NCBI GenBank assembly: GCA_023433835.1
Contig: JAEYTW010000724.1
Span: 1-18,760 of the forward strand
Direction of reading: 5' to 3'
DNA from: Pseudomonadota bacterium
GTDB lineage: Bacteria > Pseudomonadota > Alphaproteobacteria > Ferrovibrionales > Ferrovibrionaceae
DNA length: 18,760 nucleotides
A program made the translations under genes and the position numbers. This document shows positions 1 to 9,410 of this stretch, piece after piece (within the stretch, counting starts at the first letter, position 1; every line of letters starts with the position of its first letter). The notes below the pieces were generated by a model, which saw only the letters and a program-made list of their open reading frames with translations, was not told the origin of the DNA and ran no database searches.

Positions 1-540
1 CTGGTCAATTCCGCGCTGGGCTATGCGGTGATGATTTTCGTGATGACGGCGACACCGCTGGCGGCGCTCGCCTGCGCGCTGTCGGTCGACCAGGCGGCCT
101 CGATCATCCAGTGGCATCTGGTCGGCATGTTCGCGCCGGCCTTCCTGGCCGGGCCGCTGATCGGGCGGATCGGCGTGACCCGGGTGCTGCTGCTGGGCGC
201 GGCACTGATCGCCATCGGCGCCTGCATCGCGCTCTCGGGCATCGCGCTGGAACAGTTCTGGCTCAGCCTGTTCCTCAACGGCATCGGCTGGAACTTCCTC
301 TATGTCGGCGGCACCACGCTGATGACCACGGTGCCGCGGCCGGCCGAGCGCGCGCGGGTGCAGGGTACGGGCGAGTTCATCATCTTCGGGGTGACCGCCG
401 CCGGCTCGCTCGCCGCCGGCGTCGCCTACCAGGCGCTGGGCTGGCAGGCGGTCAACCTGATCGCGCTGGGACTGCTGGTCCCGACCGTCGGCGCGACGTT
501 ATGGCACGGCCTGGCCGCGCGGCGGGCCGTGGCGGCCTGA
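1..540 (+). CDS. MFS transporter, C-terminal part (5' truncated by window edge)
   Basis: The reading frame is open from base 1 and stops with TGA at 538-540, so only about the last 179 residues are visible; the true start lies outside the window. The peptide is strongly hydrophobic, with about five membrane-spanning stretches separated by short loops. The loop after the first complete helix pair (FLAGPLIGRIGVTRVLLLG) has the glycine/arginine pattern of the conserved cytoplasmic loops of major facilitator transporters. A later segment (FLNGIGWNFLYVGGTTLM) resembles a helix of the second MFS half, and the protein ends in a short basic tail, ARRAVAA. The substrate cannot be deduced. An inner-membrane, proton-driven permease is the family expectation. 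The next gene starts 90 bp later with its own promoter candidate, so the two need not be one operon. Confidence 0.75.
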   Translation: MVNSALGYAVMIFVMTATPLAALACALSVDQAASIIQWHLVGMFAPAFLAGPLIGRIGVTRVLLLGAALIAIGACIALSGIALEQFWLSLFLNGIGWNFLYVGGTTLMTTVPRPAERARVQGTGEFIIFGVTAAGSLAAGVAYQALGWQAVNLIALGLLVPTVGATLWHGLAARRAVAA

Positions 541-568
541 CCGCATTGCTGCTATGCAACACGCCGTC

Positions 569-597
569 TTGTAAAGCGCCAGAGACTTGAGTATATC
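569..597 (+). promoter_or_regulatory. Candidate sigma-70 promoter for the ferredoxin-NADP reductase gene
   Basis: TTGTAA at 569-574 and TATATC at 592-597 are separated by 17 bp, in the gap between the MFS stop codon and the reductase start. The -10 box lies about 34 bp before the ATG. It is based on consensus matching only. Confidence 0.4.
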
Positions 598-630
598 TGC
601 GAACGATTTTCCACAAGTGTTGGTCGAGCA

Positions 631-1404
631 ATGAGCAATCTACACAATGCCACTGTACTTGACGTTCATCACTGGACCGACACTCTGTTCAGCTTCAAGA
701 CCACCCGGGATCCCGGCTTCCGCTATCTGAACGGCCAGTTCACGATGATCGGCCTGGAGGTTTCCGGCCGGCCGCTGCTGCGCGCCTACAGCCTGGTCAG
801 CGCCAATTACGAGGAGAACCTGGAGTTCTTCTCGATCAAGGTGCCCGACGGCCCGCTGACCTCGCGGTTGCAGAACCTGAAGGTCGGCGATCAGATCCTG
901 GTCGGGCGCAAGCCGACCGGCACGCTGATCCTCGACAATCTGCTGCCCGGCAAGAACCTCTACATGCTGTCGACCGGCACGGGGCTGGCCCCGTTCCTGT
1001 CGCTGATCAAGGATCCCGAGGTCTATGAGCGCTTCGACAAGGTCATCCTGACCCACACCTGCCGCAAGGTCGACGAACTCGCCTATGCCGAGATCATCAC
1101 CCAGGACCTGCCGGCGAACGCCTTCTTCGGCGATGCCGTGCGCGAGAAGCTGATCTATTACCCGAGCGTCACCCGCGACGAATTCCATACCCGCGGCCGT
1201 ATCACCGAACTGATCCAGTCGGGCCAGCTGTTCCGCGATCTCGGCCTGCCGGCGTTCGACCCGGCAAACGATCGCCTGATGCTGTGCGGTAGCCCGGACA
1301 TGCTGAAGGATTGCGCCGCCATGCTCGAGGACCGGGGCTTTGAGGAAGGCAACCATTCCGAGCCCGGCCACTATGTGATCGAGAAGGCCTTCGTCGAGAA
1401 GTAA
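631..1404 (+). CDS. fpr: Ferredoxin--NADP(+) reductase, bacterial Fpr type
   Basis: This 257-residue cytoplasmic flavoenzyme moves electrons between NADPH and ferredoxin or flavodoxin. The N-terminal FAD-binding barrel (about residues 5-100) carries RAYSL (51-55), the flavin signature, and a second FAD-contacting stretch, FFSIKVPDGPLTSRL. The NADP-binding half has STGTGLAPFLSLI (114-126) and LMLCGSPDML (216-225). The protein ends in an extended tail, HYVIEKAFVEK, typical of the Rhodobacter FPR subclass, in which this tail stacks over the flavin region. Length matches the family. The ATG at 631 has only a weak ribosome site (GGTCGAG), but upstream in-frame sequence adds nothing family-like. 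The family is commonly tied to oxidative-stress defence and Fe-S cluster supply; no SoxR-like operator is evident. The gene is convergent with carA and ends 16 bp before their shared terminator. Confidence 0.92.
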   Translation: MSNLHNATVLDVHHWTDTLFSFKTTRDPGFRYLNGQFTMIGLEVSGRPLLRAYSLVSANYEENLEFFSIKVPDGPLTSRLQNLKVGDQILVGRKPTGTLILDNLLPGKNLYMLSTGTGLAPFLSLIKDPEVYERFDKVILTHTCRKVDELAYAEIITQDLPANAFFGDAVREKLIYYPSVTRDEFHTRGRITELIQSGQLFRDLGLPAFDPANDRLMLCGSPDMLKDCAAMLEDRGFEEGNHSEPGHYVIEKAFVEK

Positions 1405-1420
1405 GCCTTCGCTCCAAAAG

Positions 1421-1458
1421 AAAAACCCCGGGATCGGCCAGCGATCCCGGGGTTTTTT
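1421..1458. terminator. Bidirectional rho-independent terminator between fpr and carA
   Basis: A perfect 16-bp inverted repeat (1421-1436 with 1442-1457) has a 5-nt loop. It begins with a run of A and ends with TTTTTT (1453-1458), so each strand reads as a GC-rich stem followed by a U tract. It lies 16 bp after the fpr stop and 11 bp after the carA stop, serving both convergent genes. Confidence 0.93.
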
Positions 1459-1469
1459 GTTGTCCGGCC

Positions 1470-2651
1470 TTACGCCGCCTGGCGGCGCTGGCGCATCAGC
1501 CCGACGAAGCGTTCGAACAGGTAATGGCTGTCCTGCGGGCCGGGCGAGGCCTCGGGGTGGTACTGGACCGAGAAGATCGGCCGGCCCCTGACCTTCAGGC
1601 CCTCGTTCGAGCCGTCGAACAGCGAGACATGGGTCGGCTCGACATAGGTCGGCAGGCTTTCCGGCAGCACCATGAAACCATGGTTCTGGCTGGTGATCTC
1701 GACCTTGCCGGTCTCCAGGTCTTTCACCGGGTGATTGGCGCCGCGATGGCCCAGATGCATCTTGCGGGTGGTGCCGCCGAGGGCCAGCGCCATCATCTGA
1801 TGGCCCAGGCAGATGCCGAAGATCGGCACGCCGGACTGCATCACGCCCTTGATCATCGGCACCGCATACTTGCCGGTCGCGGCCGGGTCGCCCGGGCCGT
1901 TCGACAGGAAGACGCCGTCCGGATTGCGCGACAGGATCTCCTCCGACGTGGCGTCGGCCGGCAGCACGGTGACCTTGCAGCCGGCGGTGGCCAGGCAGCG
2001 CAGGATGTTGCGCTTGATGCCGAAGTCGACGGCGACCACGTGGAATTCGGGCTTCTCGAGCCGGCCATAGCCCTCGCCCTGGCGCCAGCGCGTCTCGTCC
2101 CAGCCGTAGGACTGGCGGCAGGAAACGTCGGCGGCGAGATCCATCCCTTCGAGCCCGGGCCACGCCCGGGCCTCGGCCAGCAAGGCGTCGAGGTCGAAAC
2201 GGCCGTCGCGGGCATGGGCGATGACGCCGTTGGGCGCGCCGATGTCGCGGATGCGGCGGGTCAGCTGGCGGGTGTCGATGCCGGAAATGCCGATCAGGCC
2301 GCGGCCGCGCAGCCAGTCGTCCAGCGGGCGGCTGGCGCGCCAGTTCGACGGTTCGGTGATATCGGCGCGCAGCACGACGCCGCGGGCGGCGATGCCTTGC
2401 GTCTCGATATCCTCGTCGTTGGCGCCGACGTTGCCGATATGGGGAAAGGTGAAGCTGATGATCTGGCCGGCATAGGACGGATCGGTCAGGATCTCCTGAT
2501 AACCGGTCATCGAGGTGTTGAAGCAGACCTCGCCGACCGACTTGCCCTCGGCGCCGCAGCCGCGGCCCCAGAAGACCGAACCGTCGTGCAGCACCAGGAC
2601 CGCCGTCATCCCCGGTTCGGGGGGCGTGGCGGGATGCGGTTTTGTCGCCAT
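1470..2651 (-). CDS. carA: Carbamoyl-phosphate synthase small (glutaminase) subunit
   Basis: The 393-residue protein hydrolyses glutamine and channels ammonia to CarB, making carbamoyl phosphate for pyrimidine and arginine synthesis. The N-terminal CPSase_sm domain (about 17-150) includes EVCFNTSMTGYQEILTDPSY (41-60) and the GISGIDTR motif (121-128). A class I glutamine amidotransferase domain (about 203-385) follows, with the oxyanion strand LSNGPGDP (249-256), nucleophile Cys281 in GICLGHQ, and His365/Glu367 in QYHPEASPG. All catalytic residues are intact. The ATG at 2651 is preceded by AAGGAG with about 9 nt spacing; a second methionine at residue 15 is a possible shorter start. carB does not follow: transcription ends at the shared terminator just past the stop, so CarB must be encoded elsewhere. 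Confidence 0.97.
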   Translation of the reverse strand: MATKPHPATPPEPGMTAVLVLHDGSVFWGRGCGAEGKSVGEVCFNTSMTGYQEILTDPSYAGQIISFTFPHIGNVGANDEDIETQGIAARGVVLRADITEPSNWRASRPLDDWLRGRGLIGISGIDTRQLTRRIRDIGAPNGVIAHARDGRFDLDALLAEARAWPGLEGMDLAADVSCRQSYGWDETRWRQGEGYGRLEKPEFHVVAVDFGIKRNILRCLATAGCKVTVLPADATSEEILSRNPDGVFLSNGPGDPAATGKYAVPMIKGVMQSGVPIFGICLGHQMMALALGGTTRKMHLGHRGANHPVKDLETGKVEITSQNHGFMVLPESLPTYVEPTHVSLFDGSNEGLKVRGRPIFSVQYHPEASPGPQDSHYLFERFVGLMRQRRQAA

Positions 2652-2677
2652 TTTGGAAAACTCCTTCGAGTGGCCAA

Positions 2678-2706
2678 AATAGCAGAAAAGGGGTTCGCCG
2701 CGTCAA
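2678..2706 (-). promoter_or_regulatory. Likely sigma-70 promoter of carA
   Basis: On the minus strand, TTGACG (2706-2701) and GCTATT (2683-2678) are separated by 17 bp, a good alphaproteobacterial -35/-10 pair. The -10 box ends about 26 bp upstream of the carA ATG and just before its AAGGAG ribosome site, leaving a short leader with no room for an attenuator. Confidence 0.65.
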
Positions 2707-2764
2707 GTCGCATGGATTTTACCGTTGCCCGCCCGACGCATGGCAGCCCGACGGCTGTGCAACA

Positions 2765-2793
2765 TTGTGCCTTGGGGCCTAGGCCGGTAGTGT
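2765..2793 (+). promoter_or_regulatory. Candidate promoter of the pentapeptide-repeat gene
   Basis: TTGTGC (2765-2770) and TAGTGT (2788-2793) are 17 bp apart, about 38 bp ahead of the ATG at 2832 in the 180-bp divergent gap shared with carA. The match to consensus is weak. Confidence 0.3.
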
Positions 2794-2831
2794 AACCCTT
2801 TCCTTACAGAATCGGCGGATGGCGGGCGTAG

Positions 2832-4226
2832 ATGAGCGACGGGCGCGACGGGGCCGGCGGCGACGATGCGAAGGGGGAGGACCTCAAGCGCATCAGCCAG
2901 CTCGACCTGGCCGAGGCGATCCGCCTGCATGAGAAATTCCGCAAGGGCCAGGTCGGCGGCCGGCGCCTGAACCTGACCCTGCACGACCTCAGCCGGCTCA
3001 ATCTCGCCCGCCGCGTCCTGTCGGACGCCGACCTGACGGGGTCGAGCCTGCGCAAGGCCATCCTGGCCGGCTCCAAGCTCGTGGCGACCAACCTGTTTGC
3101 CGCCGACCTGCGCGAGGCCGATCTGCGCCAGGTCGACCTGACCCGGGCCGACCTGCGCGGCGCCTGCCTGCGCGGCGCCAACCTGGCCGGCGCGCTGATG
3201 GTCGAATGCGACCTGCGCGACGGCATGCTGATGCGCCACGACAAGCGCGGCAACTTCACCAGCCGCGGCGTCGACCAGGGCAAGGCGAAGATGGATACGG
3301 CCAAGCTGGTGGGGGCAGACCTCTCGCGCTCGCGCATGTCGAACGCGTTCCTGACCCAGACCGACATGACCGACTGCAACCTGACCGGGGTCAAGCTGAT
3401 CCGGGCGGACCTGTCGAACGCCAACCTCACCGGCTGCACCCTGGTCGGCGCCGACCTGACCGAGGCCAACCTGACCGGCTGCATCCTGCACGGCGCGGTG
3501 CTGAAATCGGCCGTGCTGAACGGCGCCAACCTGCGCGACTGCGACTTCGCCGGCGCGCTGATGGAAGGCGTCGACTGGTCGAAGGTCAACATCTCGGGCG
3601 CCAAGCTGCCGCGCCAGCTGTCGGAACTGGGCGGCCCGCTGGCCGAGGTGATGCAGAAACATATCGAATGGGTCACGTCCGGCGGCAAGAACGGCGTGCG
3701 GGCCGAGCTGGAGCGCTTCGACCTGTCCGATCAGCAGCTGCAGAATGCCGTGCTGTCGGCCGCCAACCTGCGCTTTGCCGTGCTGACCCGGGCCAATCTG
3801 GAAAATACCCTGTCGCTGATGGCCGACATGAGTTTCGCCGACCTGCGCGAAGCCAATCTGACCTATTCCGACCTGAAGGGCGTGAATTTCAGCCGCGCCA
3901 ATCTGTCGGGCGCCAAGTTGATCGGCGTGCGGGCAACGCCGGTGCCGATCGCGGGCACGATGAACCAGCATTGGCCGACCAATTTCGAAAGCGCCAAGCT
4001 GCAGGGCGCCGTGCTCGAGGGCTCGGTGTTCAAGCGCGCCCGCTTCACCCGCGCCGATCTCGAAGGCGCCAACCTCCAGGATTGCGACCTGTCCTACACC
4101 GATTTCACCGACGCGAACCTGAAGGATGCCGATCTGCGCGGCGCCAATCTCGAAGGCGCCGACTTCACCGGCGCCGTGGGCGTCAAGCGCCCGCCGCCGA
4201 TCGACTGGGACGCGCCGGTCAGCTGA
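2832..4226 (+). CDS. Pentapeptide-repeat protein with two beta-helix modules
   Basis: The 464 residues are dominated by A(D/N)LXX pentapeptide repeats, which fold as a right-handed quadrilateral beta-helix. Module 1 runs from about 48 to 260 and module 2 from about 293 to 450. Each is preceded by a similar non-repeat cap: LHEKFRKGQVGGRRLNL (32-48) and KHIEWVTSGGKNGVRAEL (276-293). Breaks interrupt the repeats at about 132-157 and 366-385. There is no signal peptide or membrane segment, so a cytoplasmic location is likely. Functions in this fold range from DNA-mimicry gyrase protection to scaffolding, and nothing here settles which. The ATG at 2832 has only a poor GGCGGGCG ribosome site. The gene is divergent from carA and 117 bp upstream of the GatB/YqeY gene, which has its own promoter candidate. 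The DNA-level repetitiveness reflects the coding repeats. Confidence 0.9.
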   Translation: MSDGRDGAGGDDAKGEDLKRISQLDLAEAIRLHEKFRKGQVGGRRLNLTLHDLSRLNLARRVLSDADLTGSSLRKAILAGSKLVATNLFAADLREADLRQVDLTRADLRGACLRGANLAGALMVECDLRDGMLMRHDKRGNFTSRGVDQGKAKMDTAKLVGADLSRSRMSNAFLTQTDMTDCNLTGVKLIRADLSNANLTGCTLVGADLTEANLTGCILHGAVLKSAVLNGANLRDCDFAGALMEGVDWSKVNISGAKLPRQLSELGGPLAEVMQKHIEWVTSGGKNGVRAELERFDLSDQQLQNAVLSAANLRFAVLTRANLENTLSLMADMSFADLREANLTYSDLKGVNFSRANLSGAKLIGVRATPVPIAGTMNQHWPTNFESAKLQGAVLEGSVFKRARFTRADLEGANLQDCDLSYTDFTDANLKDADLRGANLEGADFTGAVGVKRPPPIDWDAPVS

Positions 4227-4260
4227 ACCGGCATATACCTTGCAAGCAAAAATGCCGCGG

Positions 4261-4290
4261 TTGCCCAGGATATAGGCAGGCGGCTATAGT
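4261..4290 (+). promoter_or_regulatory. Candidate promoter for the yqeY-dnaG unit
   Basis: TTGCCC (4261-4266) and TATAGT (4285-4290) are separated by 18 bp, 53 bp ahead of the GatB/YqeY start. This fits transcription of yqeY and dnaG from one promoter. Confidence 0.45.
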
Positions 4291-4343
4291 CCGCCGTCCC
4301 GGACAACCCACCTGTTGCAGTTGACCATAGAGAGGTCTCGACC

Positions 4344-4805
4344 ATGTTGCGCGAGCGTTTGGCGCAAGCCCAGAAAGACGCGATGAAGGCCAAGGATGCC
4401 GAGCGGGTTGCCGGCGTCAGGGCGATCCTCGCCCAGCTCAAGCAGCGCGACATCGACAGCCGGGTCAAGCCCGGCTACGAGAACGGCATCTCCGAGGACG
4501 AGATCCTCCAGATGCTGCAGTCGATGATCAAGCAGCGCCGCGAATCGATCACCATGTTCGAGCAGGGCGGGCGTGCCGACCTCGCGGCCAAGGAAGCCGC
4601 TGAGATCGCGATCATCGAGGAATTCCTGCCCCGCCAGCTCGGCGAGGAGGAGGTGCGGGTGATTGCCGCCAAGGTCATCGCCGATGTCGGCGCGGCCGGG
4701 CCCAAGGACATGGGCAAGGTGATGGCGGCGCTGAAGTCGGCCTATGCCGGCCAGATCGACTTCGCCAAGGCATCGCCCATCATCAAGGGCCTGCTCGGCG
4801 GCTGA
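4344..4805 (+). CDS. yqeY: GatB/YqeY domain protein
   Basis: This 153-residue soluble protein matches the stand-alone YqeY family, which resembles the C-terminal tRNA-binding tail domain of GatB (aspartyl/glutamyl-tRNA amidotransferase subunit B). Visible family features are the N-terminal helix LRERLAQAQKDAMKAKD, the central VGVRAI-like segment, EEFLPRQLGEEEV (about 93-105) and the C-terminal GKVMAALKSAYAGQIDF (about 122-138), close to the GatB tail consensus. A role in tRNA-dependent amidation is only inferred from that similarity; the biochemical function of stand-alone YqeY is not firmly known. The ATG is preceded by AGAGAGG (4329-4335), about 8 nt away. dnaG begins 8 bp after the stop, an order often seen in alphaproteobacteria. 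Confidence 0.93.
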   Translation: MLRERLAQAQKDAMKAKDAERVAGVRAILAQLKQRDIDSRVKPGYENGISEDEILQMLQSMIKQRRESITMFEQGGRADLAAKEAAEIAIIEEFLPRQLGEEEVRVIAAKVIADVGAAGPKDMGKVMAALKSAYAGQIDFAKASPIIKGLLGG

Positions 4806-4813
4806 CGCGTTCC

Positions 4814-6676
4814 GTGGCGACACTCAGCCCGGCATTCCTCGACGAGCTGCGCCAGCGGGTGACGCTGTCCTCGGTGGTCGGCCGCAAGGTGCGGCTGGTC
4901 CGCCGGGGGCGCGAGCATACGGGCCTGTGTCCGTTCCATAACGAGAAGTCGCCGTCGTTCACCGTCAACGACGACAAGGGCTTCTTCCACTGCTTCGGCT
5001 GCGGCGCGCATGGCGACGTCATCGGTTTCGTCATGCGCGCCGACGGCCTGCAATTTCCCGAGGCGGTCGAGACGCTGGCCGGCGAGGCCGGCATGGAGAT
5101 GCCCAAGGCCGACCCGGCCGATCGCGCCCGGGCCGAACGGGCCGCGACCCTCTATGACGTGCTGGAGGCCGCCGCGCAGTGGTTCTCGGGCCAGCTCGAC
5201 ACGCAGGGCGGGGCCGAGGCCAAGCGCTACCTGCTGGAAAAGCGTGCCTTGCGCCCCGATACCGTGCGCCGTTTCCGGCTGGGTTACGCCCCGGCGGGCT
5301 TCACCGCCCTGAAGCAGGCGATGCTGGCCCGCGGCCTGACCGAGGCGCAGCTGGTCGCCGCCGGCCTGGTCAAGCAGCGCGAGGATGGCGGCGAAAGCTT
5401 CGACTACTTCCGCGATCGGGTGATGTTCCCGATCACCGACAAGCGCGGCCGGGTCATCGCCTTCGGGGGCCGCGCGCTGGGCGACAATCCGGCCAAGTAC
5501 CTGAATTCGCCGGAAACCGAGCTGTTCCACAAGGGCGCCAATCTCTACAACATCGCCACCGCGCGCGAGGCGGCCCGCGCGGTCGGCACGGTGATCGTGG
5601 CGGAAGGCTACATGGATGTGATCGCCCTGGCCCAGGGCGGCTTCCATCATGCCGTCGCCCCGCTCGGCACCGCGCTGACCGAGGCCCAGATGGAAGTGCT
5701 GTGGCAGCTCTGCCCCGAGCCGCTGCTCTGTTTCGACGGCGATGCCGCGGGCCTGCGTGCCGGCTATCGCGCGGCCGAGCGCGCGCTGCCGCTGCTCAAG
5801 CCCGGGCGGTCTTTCCATTTCGCGCTGCTGCCCGGCGGGCGCGACCCCGACGACCTGATCAAGGCCGAGGGGCCGCAGGCGATGAGCGCGGTACTGGCCG
5901 AGGCACGGCCGCTCTCCGACATTCTGTGGCGGCGGGCGACCGAGGGGCAGTCCTTCCCGACGCCCGAGCGCCAGGCCCAGCTGCGCCACGACCTGGTGGT
6001 CAAATTATGCGAGGAGATCGCCGACCAGTCGGTAAAGGAGTATTACCGGCAATTCTTCAAGGAGCGTCTGTACGACTTCTTCCGGCCGGCCCCCCGGGCC
6101 CAGCGTCCGTTCCAGCGCCAGGGACAGCGGCCGCCGGGCCGCGGCGGCGGGCGCTGGGATCAGCCGCCGCCGCATCCGCAGGCCGTGTTGCCGCCGCCGG
6201 CCACCGAAACCAACCTTGGCGATCGTCAGTTGCTGGTGGCGGCCCTTGCTCATCCTGAGATGGTGCGACGACAGGTAGAACGCTTTTCGCAGGCGCGCTT
6301 CCGCGATCCCGAATGGGATGCGCTGAAGACGGCGATGGCCGATCTGGTCGTCTATCACGACGGGCTTGACAGTGAGGGCTTGCGCAACCACTTGAAGTCC
6401 AACGGTTTTGCCGCAGCACTCGGAGTGCTCGATGGCGATGCGACACCCAAGATCGAACGTTATGCCCGATCCTCCACCCCGGCCGACGAAGTGGCGCGGG
6501 ACTGGATCGGGGTACTCGACCGCCATGACCTGGCGGCGCTGGAGGACGAGGTCCTGATGGCGCAACGGGCGTTGGAGCAGGATTTGAGCGAGGACAATCT
6601 GGCGCGCCTGGTGGCGCTTCAGGCCGAGCGCGACCGCCTGCGTATCGCCATCGGCGAATCGAGGGATGGAAACTGA
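4814..6676 (+). CDS. dnaG: DNA primase
   Basis: The 620-residue DnaG synthesises RNA primers at the replication fork and works with DnaB helicase. The N-terminal CHC2 zinc finger is complete: Cys39 and His42 (CPFH), Cys60 and Cys63 (CFGC). The catalytic core (about 125-380) contains the Toprim metal site: Glu264 in VAEGYMDVIAL, Asp308 and Asp310 in CFDGDAAG, and the DPDD stretch at 344-347. A Pro/Arg/Gly/Gln-rich linker (about 422-460) precedes the C-terminal helicase-binding domain, where the sequence is less conserved. The start is GTG at 4814, 8 bp after the YqeY stop. No clear Shine-Dalgarno is seen, so translational coupling is likely. Starting here preserves the usual short N terminus before the zinc finger. 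It belongs to the classic dnaG-rpoD macromolecular-synthesis cluster. Confidence 0.97.
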   Translation: MATLSPAFLDELRQRVTLSSVVGRKVRLVRRGREHTGLCPFHNEKSPSFTVNDDKGFFHCFGCGAHGDVIGFVMRADGLQFPEAVETLAGEAGMEMPKADPADRARAERAATLYDVLEAAAQWFSGQLDTQGGAEAKRYLLEKRALRPDTVRRFRLGYAPAGFTALKQAMLARGLTEAQLVAAGLVKQREDGGESFDYFRDRVMFPITDKRGRVIAFGGRALGDNPAKYLNSPETELFHKGANLYNIATAREAARAVGTVIVAEGYMDVIALAQGGFHHAVAPLGTALTEAQMEVLWQLCPEPLLCFDGDAAGLRAGYRAAERALPLLKPGRSFHFALLPGGRDPDDLIKAEGPQAMSAVLAEARPLSDILWRRATEGQSFPTPERQAQLRHDLVVKLCEEIADQSVKEYYRQFFKERLYDFFRPAPRAQRPFQRQGQRPPGRGGGRWDQPPPHPQAVLPPPATETNLGDRQLLVAALAHPEMVRRQVERFSQARFRDPEWDALKTAMADLVVYHDGLDSEGLRNHLKSNGFAAALGVLDGDATPKIERYARSSTPADEVARDWIGVLDRHDLAALEDEVLMAQRALEQDLSEDNLARLVALQAERDRLRIAIGESRDGN

Positions 6677-6723
6677 AGGGCTTTGCCGCTATATACCCCG
6701 TTCTCGCGCGACTCGGTCGGGTC

Positions 6724-6753
6724 TTGACCCGGCGGGGCGCCGGAACAGTTTAG
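6724..6753 (+). promoter_or_regulatory. Candidate promoter of rpoD
   Basis: TTGACC (6724-6729) is a good -35 element in the 164-bp dnaG-rpoD gap. The best partner is the weak GTTTAG at 6748-6753, spaced 18 bp. Another AT-rich stretch, TATATA (6690-6695), just after the dnaG stop could serve a second promoter but has no good -35. Confidence 0.3.
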
Positions 6754-6840
6754 GGCGGAGCGACCGGTATCCCCGACCATCCCGGGGAGTGCCGCTCGCG
6801 CCGCTTTCGCGTGACGTGTTGCGCGTGATCAGGAGCAGCC

Positions 6841-8829
<1,989 letters not shown>

Positions 8830-8855
8830 TCGAAGTCACTTTCGCTCTCGACAAA

Positions 8856-8898
8856 GCCGGCGGGCCGGGGTTAATTCCTGGCCGCCGGCCTTTTGTTT
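8856..8898 (+). terminator. Rho-independent terminator of rpoD
   Basis: GCCGGCGGGCC (8856-8866) pairs with GGCCGCCGGC (8880-8889), with one bulged G and a 13-nt loop, followed by a T-rich run, TTTTGTTTT (8891-8899 region). It lies 27 bp after the rpoD stop and 10 bp before the tRNA gene, so the tRNA probably needs its own start or arises by read-through and processing. Confidence 0.85.
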
Positions 8899-8908
8899 TC
8901 AGGGGGAA

Positions 8909-8984
8909 GGGCCTGTAGCTCAATGGTTAGAGCCGGCCGCTCATAACGGTCTGGTTGCAGGTTCGAGTCCTGCCGGGCCCACCA
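8909..8984 (+). tRNA. tRNA with CAT anticodon, most likely tRNA-Ile2
   Basis: All 76 nt fold into a cloverleaf. The acceptor is 8909-8915 with 8974-8980 (one G-U pair). The D stem is GCTC/GAGC (8918-8921 with 8930-8933). The anticodon stem is GGCCG/CGGTC around loop CTCATAA (8940-8946), with anticodon CAT at 8942-8944. The T arm is GCAGG TTCGAGT CCTGC (8957-8973). The discriminator A and CCA end (8982-8984) are encoded. The 8-nt D loop AATGGTTA and the overall sequence resemble bacterial minor tRNA-Ile, whose C34 is modified to lysidine by TilS to read AUA, more than elongator Met, whose D loop is usually one base longer. It is not an initiator, because the first acceptor pair is matched. Confidence 0.9.
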
Positions 8985-9061
8985 ACCCTTCCCCGTCGGA
9001 ATGCAGCCTCTCGGGGGCGATCTGCGTTGCGTCGATATCGGCAATGCCTTCCGGAGGCCGC

Positions 9062-9268
9062 ATGCGAAAGCTGTTTCTGATCCTTTGTGCCGCAACGCTG
9101 GCCGCGCCGCTGCCGGCGCTGGCCGCCTATGCCGAATGCCGCGCACCGTCGAGCGACGGGCTGTCGACGCTGATCTACAGCCACGGCGCGCGCGCCTGCC
9201 AGGCCGGCAAGGTGATGGTCTGCAAGGACGGCACCTGGGAGCGGGCCGAGGGCGAGAACTGCCGCTGA
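9062..9268 (+). CDS. Small exported four-cysteine protein, function unknown
   Basis: This 68-residue product has a clear Sec signal peptide: basic MRK, hydrophobic LFLILCAATLAAP, and a probable cut after ALA at residue 21 or slightly later at AYA. The mature part of about 47 residues holds four cysteines (26, 46, 54, 67), which could form two disulfides in the periplasm, plus a YSHGARACQAG stretch and a VCKDGTWE stretch. I do not recognise the family with certainty; the spacing resembles small proteobacterial secreted proteins of DUF1496-like type. The start at 9062 is chosen over an in-frame ATG at 9044 because GGAGG (9053-9057) precedes it and the signal peptide then begins MRK. Cys9 is not in a lipobox (preceded by LIL), so a lipoprotein is unlikely. 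It stands alone between the tRNA and the oxidoreductase. Confidence 0.7.
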   Translation: MRKLFLILCAATLAAPLPALAAYAECRAPSSDGLSTLIYSHGARACQAGKVMVCKDGTWERAEGENCR

Positions 9269-9410
9269 CCGCCGAGTCCGGCGCAATCATGCCAAGGTCG
9301 TAGCCGCCTAATCGTTTACCGCAGAATTCCCACCCCGCCGCACAATGTCGGCGCGGGCCGCATGCGCGCATTTTTCGTCCCAGGCAAATCCAATGGACGG
9401 AGAAGAGATC

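Noticed and set aside
640..2706. A 688-residue minus-strand open frame across fpr and carA
   Set aside because: It is antisense to fpr and out of frame with carA. Its sequence is Arg/Gly-rich without recognisable motifs, as expected for the shadow of high-GC coding DNA.
2703..3971. A 422-residue minus-strand open frame opposite the pentapeptide gene
   Set aside because: Its regular GQVG-like pattern is the complement of the pentapeptide codons. The plus-strand frame has the family repeats.
4214..4232. Inverted repeat GCCGGT/ACCGGC at the pentapeptide stop codon as a terminator
   Set aside because: The stem is only 6 bp and overlaps the stop codon, and no T tract follows.
9062..9091. Lipoprotein signal at Cys9 of the small exported protein
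   Set aside because: The residues before Cys9 are LIL, without the small residue required at -1, and a good Sec cleavage site follows at ALA.
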